Shown piece by piece: positions 6,598 to 11,983 of a stretch of 16,092 nt of DNA. Location: the NCBI GenBank assembly GCA_902464645.1, contig CABQKL010000040.1, positions 1-16,092 of the forward strand, read 5' to 3'. Position 1 is the first letter of the stretch; every line of letters starts with the position of its first letter. This DNA is from an uncultured Collinsella sp. GTDB taxonomy: Bacteria > Actinomycetota > Coriobacteriia > Coriobacteriales > Coriobacteriaceae. Made by a program: the position numbers and the translations under genes. Under the pieces are notes generated by a model that saw only the letters and a program-made list of their open reading frames with translations, was not told the DNA's origin and made no database searches.

Positions 6598-8004
6598 ATG
6601 CGCCAAAACGGATCATATTCACACGGACGCTCGGGCGCGCGTCCGACGGCGCGCCGCGATCTGGGGCAGCTGCCCAGCGGTCAGCGCAAGCGTCACCGTA
6701 AGCCCGGCGCGATGTATCTCAACCATAGCCGCGGCTTTAGCGACCGCAGCGCTCGCATCGGCAACGGCCGCACGCCCCGCCGTCCGTCTCGCCTGCCCTA
6801 TGCGCTCATCGCCGTGGGTTGCGCGCTCGTGCTGTTCATCGCTGCTGTCGTGGGCTACGTCAACCGCAGCGTGGATGTCGTCCTCAACGGCCAGGAGACT
6901 GCGGTGCGCGTCGGCTCTACGCTGCAAAATCTCATCGACGATCAGGAGCTGACCGATACCTACGACGCCGGGGACTTGCTGGCCGTTGACGACAGCGTGC
7001 TTACTCGCCATGGCGGCGAAAAGCTGTCGGTAAAAGTGGACGGCAAGCGCGTAAAACAGGGCAAGTGGAAAAGCCGCGAGCTTGCGGGCGGCGAGAAGGT
7101 GACGGTCAAAGACGGCCGTGACATGTACGAGAAGCACGAGGTCCAAGCGACGGTAATCGAGCCCAAGCTTAAGGTCGAGGGCACGGGTGCCATCGAGTAT
7201 GTCAAGACGTGGGGTATCCAGGGTCGCTCCGAGGTGTGGGTCGGCGAGCAATCGGGTAAGACACAGGACCGCGGCGAGGTCGTGCCCGCCACCGATTGCG
7301 TGGTCGAGCGCGCGAGCGTGGCGCCCAAGGGCAACGAAAAGTACGTAGCGCTGACGTTTGATGAGGGCCCGAGCGGAGCGACCAAGCAGATCTTGCAGGT
7401 GCTCAAGGAAAAGGGCGTCACCGCAACGTTCTTTCTGTCGGGCGATGCGGCCGAGGCCTCGCCCGCCACGGCCAAGGCGATTGTCGATGCCGGCTGCGAG
7501 GTCGGCTCCAACAGTTACAGCGACGAATCGCTCAAGGGCAAGGATCGCGATGCGGTGCGCGAACAGGTTTCGAAGGGCACCGAGGCGATCAAGTCCGCGA
7601 CCGGAACGTCGACGATGCTTTTGCGTGCTCCCTACGCAGCCTTTGACGAGCAAAACTGGATTGATGCGATGGACCTGGTGTCTGCCGTGGTCTCGTGGAA
7701 TATCGATTCGGGCGACTGGCTGCTCAACGGTGCCGACGAGCAGGTCTCGACGGTGCTCGATTCGGTGACGCCGGGCAATATTGTGCTGCTGAACGATAAC
7801 GATGAATGTGCCGAGCAGACGCTCGAGGCGCTGCCGCAGATTATCGACGGGCTTATTGCCGACGGCTACAAAATCGTGACATTGAGCGATCTGGTCAAGA
7901 CGGATACATCGCTGAGCAAAAAGCTCACCTCGCTGACGAAGGCCGCCATGCCCAAAAACGCCGTGTTCCCCCAGCTCGCCGAAGATGACGACACCACAGA
8001 CTAG
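6598..8004 (+). CDS. Membrane-anchored NodB-fold polysaccharide deacetylase homologue, probably catalytically dead
   Basis: 468 residues from ATG 6598 behind GGGGGAGG. A long basic cytoplasmic N-terminus (1-66) is followed by one membrane helix (about 67-88), then an extracellular region of about 150 residues starting with a DUF348-like segment (VDVVLNGQETAVRVGSTLQNLI), then a NodB domain (about 248-435). The fold follows peptidoglycan deacetylase PgdA closely, including TFDEGP (253-258), GSNSYSD (303-309), LRAPY, NIDSGDW and IVLLND. Against the family motifs TFDDGP, H-(S/T)-x2-H and LHD, the metal Asp is Glu256, both metal histidines are Asn305 and Asp309, and the catalytic histidine is Asn399. 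The usual Zn-dependent reaction is therefore unlikely; a binding or scaffold role at the cell wall is possible. The reading frame is intact. Confidence 0.85.
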   Translation: MRQNGSYSHGRSGARPTARRDLGQLPSGQRKRHRKPGAMYLNHSRGFSDRSARIGNGRTPRRPSRLPYALIAVGCALVLFIAAVVGYVNRSVDVVLNGQETAVRVGSTLQNLIDDQELTDTYDAGDLLAVDDSVLTRHGGEKLSVKVDGKRVKQGKWKSRELAGGEKVTVKDGRDMYEKHEVQATVIEPKLKVEGTGAIEYVKTWGIQGRSEVWVGEQSGKTQDRGEVVPATDCVVERASVAPKGNEKYVALTFDEGPSGATKQILQVLKEKGVTATFFLSGDAAEASPATAKAIVDAGCEVGSNSYSDESLKGKDRDAVREQVSKGTEAIKSATGTSTMLLRAPYAAFDEQNWIDAMDLVSAVVSWNIDSGDWLLNGADEQVSTVLDSVTPGNIVLLNDNDECAEQTLEALPQIIDGLIADGYKIVTLSDLVKTDTSLSKKLTSLTKAAMPKNAVFPQLAEDDDTTD

Positions 8005-8081
8005 TCATGTAAGAACGTCTCCAATGACTATGTCACGGATACGTCAGCGTTTGATATGCCTGCGATGTTTGGAGCATAAAT

Positions 8082-8113
8082 TTGACGCCACGGCGCGATG
8101 CTGATGCTATAGT
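8082..8113 (+). promoter_or_regulatory. Promoter of the MgtE-like/NRMT operon
   Basis: An extended -10, TGCTATAGT (8105-8113), has both the TGn element and 5/6 of the hexamer. TTGACG (8082-8087, 5/6) lies upstream, but at a 20-bp spacing, which is longer than ideal; the extended -10 may compensate. Transcription would start near 8120, giving a leader of about 205 nt. Confidence 0.5.
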
Positions 8114-8128
8114 TACTGCGGATAACAA

Positions 8129-8216
8129 GGGTCAAGAGAAAGGCTGCAGGTGAAATCCAAACCTCGACCATACAGTCGATGACCCCATGCAGGTGCTTCT
8201 TGCGCATGTACGGGGT
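8129..8216 (+). promoter_or_regulatory. Candidate cis-regulatory RNA leader (riboswitch- or attenuator-like)
   Basis: GGGTCA (8129-8134) can pair with TGACCC (8180-8185) and close a three-way junction holding two hairpins: AGGT/ACCT (8148-8151 with 8161-8164) and CGAC/GTCG (8166-8169 with 8175-8178, loop about 6 nt). The overlapping segment ACCCCATGC (8182-8190) can pair instead with GCAT (8204-8207) and GGGGT (8212-8216). The two folds exclude each other. The same CCCCAT (8183-8188) is also complementary to ATGGGG (8312-8317), the Shine-Dalgarno region of the MgtE-like gene. I do not recognise the M-box (ykoK) consensus or the yybP-ykoY consensus, so this may be an unclassified element. No covariation or energy calculation was possible. 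Confidence 0.45.
8150..8182 (+). CDS. Possible 10-codon leader peptide (Pro/Arg/Lys-rich)
   Basis: GTG at 8150 is preceded by AAAGG (8139-8143) at a 6-base spacing and opens a frame (M)KSKPRPYSR that ends in TGA at 8180-8182. Its codons CCT, CGA, CCA, AGT and CGA are uncommon in the neighbouring genes, which strongly prefer CCG/CCC and CGC/CGT. The stop lies exactly on the 3' arm of the first leader stem, so a ribosome finishing here would block that stem. In enterobacteria, short Pro-rich leader peptides (MgtL) control Mg2+ transporter genes, so such a peptide in this position is plausible. It is very short and could be chance. Confidence 0.35.
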   Translation: MKSKPRPYSR

Positions 8217-8220
8217 GTGA
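8179..8220 (+). CDS. Possible second short leader frame overlapping the first
   Basis: ATG 8179-8181 overlaps the TGA of the first short frame (ATGA), an arrangement used for translational coupling. The 13-codon frame reads MTPCRCFLRMYGV and stops at 8218-8220, just past the GGGGT arm of the second leader stem. It has no Shine-Dalgarno of its own and could be coincidental. Confidence 0.2.
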   Translation: MTPCRCFLRMYGV

Positions 8221-8324
8221 GCGCCGAGCGGCGTGCCGCCCGCGCATGCGTATACATATCTAAAAGTCCACGGACGGCGTGCCGGCATGGCCGCAGTTCG
8301 AAGGGATAATGATGGGGAGCACCA

Positions 8325-10169
8325 GTGAATTATCTGAGTGAGATGCTCAAACTGCCGGTCTTGGACGTCGATGGCGAAAAGCTCGGCGTTGTGAACGATT
8401 TTGGCATTGCTACCGGCGAAGTTTTTCCGCACGTAACGTCGCTCGCGTTCCGCGGACCCGGCAAGACGCCGTTTATGATCAGCTGGCGCAAATGGGTCGA
8501 CCGTATCGACGAGACGGGCGTACACCTTAAGTCGCCGGCCACCGAAATCCGTTTTTCGTACCTGCAGCCGACCGAACTCTTGCTTGCCCGTGACGTGCTT
8601 AACAAGCAGATTGTCGACACGCAGGGCATGAAGGTCGTGCGCGTCAACGACATCAAGTTTTCCATGTCGGGCGAAAATCAGCTGCGTCTGCTGGGTGCCG
8701 AAGTTGGCGCCCGTGGTCTGCTGCGCGCGATCAGCCCCGCCCTCGAGCATGTCGTCGAGAGCTTTATGAAGCACCTGGGCAAACCGCTCGGCGAGGACAT
8801 CATCGCCTGGTCCTACATGGACCTGCTCGACCGTTCGACTAAAAACATCCAGCTTTCGGTGTCGCACAAGACGCTTGGCGAGCTGCACCCTGCTGACATC
8901 GCCGACATTATCGAGCAGCTCGACCCGCGCCTGCGTGCGCAGGTGTTCGCGCAGCTCGACACCGCCCAGGCCGCCGAGGCCATCTCGGAGTTCGATGACG
9001 ACGAGCTTATGACCGAGATGCTCGAGGGCCTGTCCGACACCGATGCATCGTCGATGCTGGCCATGATGGACCCGGACGACGCCGCCGACCTGATCGACGA
9101 GCTCGATTACGAGAAGGCCGAGAAGCTCCTGCGCTTGATGGGCGTTCAGGAGGAGAAGGCGATTCGTAACCTGCTGGGCTATGAGGACAACACCGCCGGC
9201 CGTATCATGACCTCGGAGTTTGTCTCCCTGCCCGCCACGGCGACGGTCGGTGACGCCATCGAGGCGATCCGCAAGCTCGATGAGGACTTCGAGAGCGTCT
9301 ACTATGTCTATACCGAGGACCCGAGCGGCATGCTCACCGGCGTCCTTTCGCTGCGCACGCTCATCGTGGCCGACCGCGATGCCACGCTGGGCCAGCTGGC
9401 CTATCGCGACCTGGTGTATGTGTCGCCCGACGATGACCAGGAAGACGTAACGGACGAGATGACCAAGTACGACCTGGTCGCCATCCCCGTTTGCGACGAG
9501 AACCGTCACATCTTGGGTATCGTGACCTTTGACGACGCCATGGACGTTATCGCCGAGGAGCACCAGGAGGACCTGCAGATCGCAGGCGTCGGTTCGGGCG
9601 ATAGCGCGTCCGACGACTCGACGAATGTGCTCAGCTGGTTTGTGCATCGCCAGTACTGGGTTGTCGTGTGGGGTATTGCCTCGTGCATCATGGCAACAGT
9701 GCTGGGGACGGCGCTGGGCTCTGCGCATCTGGTGGTGTTCCCCATGTGCGCCATGCCGCTCGTGCTGCTGGCTGCCTCGCGTATGGTGTCGTTCGTCAAG
9801 AACTACTTCCTGGAGTACGACGGCCATGACGATGAGCCCAAGCCGTATCTGGGGTTCTTCTTCCAGAGCACGGGCATGGGCCTGATTCTGTCGCTCGTGA
9901 CCTACCTGTGCGCCCAGCTGGTGCGCACCGCCGCATTCCCCGACGCGTCCATGTTTGAAGAGCAGCTCTTTACCGGCTGCTTTAACATTGCGGCCATCGT
10001 TTGCCTGATTGGCAACATGAGCGCCGTGATTTACCTGATGGTGCTGTTCTGGCGTGACGAGCACGACCTCAATACGTCGGGTACCGCCATGAACGTCATT
10101 GCCGTCATGATTTCATGCGTGGCGTACTGCATCGCCGCAGTGCTGCTCACCATGTCGGTCATGGGGTAG
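8325..10169 (+). CDS. MgtE-like protein: PRC barrel + MgtE N + CBS pair + divergent membrane domain
   Basis: 614 residues from GTG 8325, GGGGAG five bases upstream. A PRC-barrel-like segment (about 5-85) comes first, then the MgtE N superhelical domain (about 184-285, LGELHPADIADIIEQLD) leading into LLGYEDNTAGRIMTSEFVSLP (283-303), a classic MgtE junction, and a CBS pair (about 290-415). In MgtE these cytosolic domains bind Mg2+ and close the channel. Five hydrophobic segments follow (about 443-463, 467-492, 509-536, 550-575, 588-612). The MgtE pore signature around P-x3-GGNAG-x-Q is missing: the equivalent region reads MPLVLLAASRM. None of the five segments holds an Asp or Glu, whereas MgtE has a conserved pore Asp. 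The protein therefore looks like an Mg2+ sensor with a changed membrane part, not a standard channel. The next gene, an NRMT-type transporter, starts 8 bases after the stop. Confidence 0.8.
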   Translation: MNYLSEMLKLPVLDVDGEKLGVVNDFGIATGEVFPHVTSLAFRGPGKTPFMISWRKWVDRIDETGVHLKSPATEIRFSYLQPTELLLARDVLNKQIVDTQGMKVVRVNDIKFSMSGENQLRLLGAEVGARGLLRAISPALEHVVESFMKHLGKPLGEDIIAWSYMDLLDRSTKNIQLSVSHKTLGELHPADIADIIEQLDPRLRAQVFAQLDTAQAAEAISEFDDDELMTEMLEGLSDTDASSMLAMMDPDDAADLIDELDYEKAEKLLRLMGVQEEKAIRNLLGYEDNTAGRIMTSEFVSLPATATVGDAIEAIRKLDEDFESVYYVYTEDPSGMLTGVLSLRTLIVADRDATLGQLAYRDLVYVSPDDDQEDVTDEMTKYDLVAIPVCDENRHILGIVTFDDAMDVIAEEHQEDLQIAGVGSGDSASDDSTNVLSWFVHRQYWVVVWGIASCIMATVLGTALGSAHLVVFPMCAMPLVLLAASRMVSFVKNYFLEYDGHDDEPKPYLGFFFQSTGMGLILSLVTYLCAQLVRTAAFPDASMFEEQLFTGCFNIAAIVCLIGNMSAVIYLMVLFWRDEHDLNTSGTAMNVIAVMISCVAYCIAAVLLTMSVMG

Positions 10170-10177
10170 GTGGTCGC

Positions 10178-11440
10178 GTGCAAAACACGAAGCAAAAGGC
10201 GAGCACCAAGCAAAAGCTGACCATCGCGGCCGTCTTTGGCGCCATGGGCCCTGGCCTTCTGGCGGCGCTTTCGGGCAATGACGCCGGCGGCATCGCCACG
10301 TATTCCAGCGCCGGTGCCAGCTATGGCTACAAGATGCTGTGGATGCTTCCCGTCATGACCGTGCTGCTTATCGTGACGCAGGAGACTGCGGCGCGTTGTG
10401 GCTGCGTCACAGGCAAGGGCCTGGCTTCGCTCATTCGCGAGCGCTTTGGCGTGCGCAGGAGCGTGCTGGCCATGGCGGCGCTGCTGATCGCCAACACGGC
10501 CGTGACCATCTCGGAGTTTGCGGGTATCGCGAGCGGCCTTGCCCTCTTTGGCGTGCCGGCGAGCATCTCGGTGCCGCTCGTGGCGCTGCTGGTTTGGATG
10601 CTTACCATGTCGGGCAGCTTCCAGCGCATCGAGAAGATTCTGCTGCTGGTGAGCTGCGTGTTTGTGACCTACATCGTCGCTGCATTTATGGCTGGTCCCA
10701 GCTGGGGCGAGGTGGCGGTCGACCTGGTTGTGCCCAACATCCAAAATGACCCCAGCTACGTGTCGCTTGTAGTCGCAACGATTGGTACCACCATTGCGCC
10801 GTGGATGATCTTCTTGGCGCAGAACAACGTGGTCGATAAGAATGCGGGCGAGGACGATATCGTGCTGCAGCGTATCGACACCGTGAGCGGCTCGATCGCC
10901 GCCGATGTCATCGCCGGTTTTATTATCATCACGACCGGTACGGTGCTGTTCCCCGCGGGCATTCAGATTAGCGATGCTGCCGACGCCGCCCGCGCGTTGG
11001 AGCCCATCGCGGGCCAGTGGTCTACGGTGCTGTTTGCCTCGGGCCTGGTCGCGGCGAGCTTCTTGGCCGCCTGTGTGCTGCCGGGCGTTACGTCCAGTGC
11101 TATCTGCGAGGCATTTGGCTGGGAGCGCGGTGCCGATCGCAGCTGGGACGAGGCCCCGGTCTACCGCGGCATTATTACGGCCATCATTGGCATCTCTGCC
11201 GTGCTGGTGCTCATGCCCGGCGTCGACCTGTTCCAGATTATGATGACCTCGCAGGTCATCAACGGCGTGCTGTTGCCCGTGGTTTTGGTGTTCCAGGTGC
11301 TTATTGCCGCCGATCGTCACATTATGGGCGCTAATCGCAACGGCCGCGTGTGGAATGTGCTCACGTGGGCGACCATTGGCGTGATTACGGTGCTGACGGT
11401 TGTCATGTTTGTTCTGCAGGCGATGGGCTACAGCGCTTAA
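10178..11440 (+). CDS. NRAMP-related magnesium transporter (NRMT type)
   Basis: 420 residues from GTG 10178, with AGGTGG (10168-10173) overlapping the upstream stop, so the gene is probably coupled to the MgtE-like gene. The SLC11/NRAMP fold is clear: GPGLLAALSGNDAGGIATY in TM1, IGTTIAPWMIFLAQ in TM6, and about eleven hydrophobic segments. Ordinary Mn/Fe NRAMPs have DPGN in TM1 and MPH in TM6. Here they are DAGG (35-38) and APW (207-209): the aspartate stays, Asn becomes Gly, the soft-metal Met becomes Ala and His becomes Trp. As I recall, these are the substitutions that define NRMTs, characterised structurally in Eggerthella lenta, also a coriobacterium, as Mg2+ (and Mn2+) transporters with a wider site for partly hydrated ions. 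Import of Mg2+ across the plasma membrane is the best call; the Mg2+-sensor neighbour agrees. Confidence 0.85.
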   Translation: MQNTKQKASTKQKLTIAAVFGAMGPGLLAALSGNDAGGIATYSSAGASYGYKMLWMLPVMTVLLIVTQETAARCGCVTGKGLASLIRERFGVRRSVLAMAALLIANTAVTISEFAGIASGLALFGVPASISVPLVALLVWMLTMSGSFQRIEKILLLVSCVFVTYIVAAFMAGPSWGEVAVDLVVPNIQNDPSYVSLVVATIGTTIAPWMIFLAQNNVVDKNAGEDDIVLQRIDTVSGSIAADVIAGFIIITTGTVLFPAGIQISDAADAARALEPIAGQWSTVLFASGLVAASFLAACVLPGVTSSAICEAFGWERGADRSWDEAPVYRGIITAIIGISAVLVLMPGVDLFQIMMTSQVINGVLLPVVLVFQVLIAADRHIMGANRNGRVWNVLTWATIGVITVLTVVMFVLQAMGYSA

Positions 11441-11459
11441 CGCCCACTTTTGCTTCCGA

Positions 11460-11492
11460 ACAGGCCGCAGCGATGGGCTGCGGCCTGTATTT
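11460..11492 (+). terminator. Terminator of the MgtE-like/NRMT operon
   Basis: ACAGGCCGCAG (11460-11470) pairs perfectly with CTGCGGCCTGT (11478-11488), an 11-bp stem with a 7-nt loop. ATTTTG follows directly. It lies 20 bases after the transporter stop codon. Confidence 0.85.
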
Positions 11493-11522
11493 TGTCTGCT
11501 ATAGGGCGTTAGTTATATGGCA

Positions 11523-11751
11523 GTGGGCAAAAAATGCCAAATATGAGTACTGTTGCTAAGTGAATAGCATTTATATCCAAGAAGATAATGAACATAACCA
11601 ATAGTATGTTCATTAAAATTGGCTCCAATACGCCCTAAACCAGTCAGGTTGGCTGCTTTAGGGGGCTGTAGGGGACGCTCGGACGTCATTTTGGGTGGTT
11701 TTGCCTGCTATTAAAATGGTAACAGTACTCATATTTGCCCTTTTTGCCCAC
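11523..11751. repeat. AT-rich intergenic element with about 33-bp inverted termini (MITE-like)
   Basis: The left end (11523-11556) starts GTGGGCAAAAA and ends AAATATGAGTACTGTTGC; the right end (11719-11751) is the inverted copy, differing only in the short stretch after the A run and one base near the inner end. Inside are a perfect 11-bp inverted repeat (TAATGAACATA 11586-11596 with 11605-11615) and GCCCTAAA/TTTAGGGGGC (11632-11639 with 11657-11666). Base composition is clearly more AT-rich than the surroundings. No transposase frame is present. I see no convincing target-site duplication. It may be a non-autonomous element, a decayed insertion, or a dispersed regulatory repeat; only copy number in the genome would tell. 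Confidence 0.55.
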
Positions 11752-11922
11752 AGACCTTTGAGGTTGCAGCGAAAAGGGCTTGTTTTGATTGTTTGGGGCA
11801 GGCGCGAGGCGCGGAAACGATGTCTGGAGCGGCGGAGCAGTTTGGAATTCATCCGTAGAGGTCTTCATTGGCTGCGCCAGGAGTGCCTCCAGGTGCCGGT
11901 ACAAAAGGAGTGTCCTTAACTG

Positions 11923-11960
11923 CCGCAGGGGGCGTCGGCCGTGGCCGACGCCCCCTGCGG
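11923..11960 (-). terminator. Long GC hairpin after the acyltransferase gene
   Basis: CCGCAGGGGGCGTCGGCC (11923-11940) and its perfect reverse complement (11943-11960) form an 18-bp stem with a tiny loop, 23 bases beyond the minus-strand stop. There is no U tract on either side, so it is a U-less terminator-like hairpin or an mRNA 3'-end stabiliser. Confidence 0.6.
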
Positions 11961-11983
11961 GTGTAAGCAGATTTGACTGCGCG

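Larger units (their letters stand above)
8005..8324 (+). other. 320-bp non-coding region: promoter plus structured leader of the Mg2+ operon
   Basis: It starts with a weak hairpin overlapping the deacetylase stop (TAGTCAT 8002-8008 with ATGACTA 8024-8030), without a U tract. A promoter lies at 8082-8113. From about 8120 the transcribed leader contains a compact foldable region (8129-8216), two short open frames (8150-8182 and 8179-8220), further short GC hairpins (8228-8239 and 8266-8284), and the Shine-Dalgarno GGGGAG at 8314-8319 for the GTG start at 8325. Confidence 0.7.
11441..11983. other. 543-bp non-coding region with terminators and an AT-rich repeat element
   Basis: No credible gene is present; short open frames here lack Shine-Dalgarno sites and recognisable protein sequence. 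Contents in order: the terminator of the NRMT operon (11460-11492), an AT-rich element bounded by inverted repeats (11523-11751), about 170 bp with nothing I recognise (11752-11922), and a long GC hairpin (11923-11960) after the minus-strand acyltransferase gene. Confidence 0.7.

Noticed and set aside
8187..8309. 40-codon open frame in the leader (ATG 8187 to TAA 8307-8309)
   Set aside because: No Shine-Dalgarno, Arg-rich composition and overlap with RNA structure; more likely a chance frame than a gene.
8120..8324. M-box (Mg2+) or yybP-ykoY (Mn2+) riboswitch in the leader
   Set aside because: The gene context invites it and short pieces such as CCATACAGT look similar, but the ordered conserved blocks of either family are not visible by eye. 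I keep it only as an unclassified structured leader.
8028..10064. 678-residue open frame on the minus strand
   Set aside because: Antisense to the MgtE-like gene and its leader; low-complexity composition and no domain. A similar shadow lies opposite the transporter gene (10031-11320).
10115..10177. Earlier in-frame start for the transporter gene
   Set aside because: It would add 21 residues encoded inside the end of the MgtE-like gene. GTG 10178 has a good Shine-Dalgarno and gives the usual NRAMP N-terminus.
11695..11919. Short open frame in the 11441-11983 region
   Set aside because: It runs through the right end of the inverted-repeat element, has no Shine-Dalgarno and no recognisable protein features.
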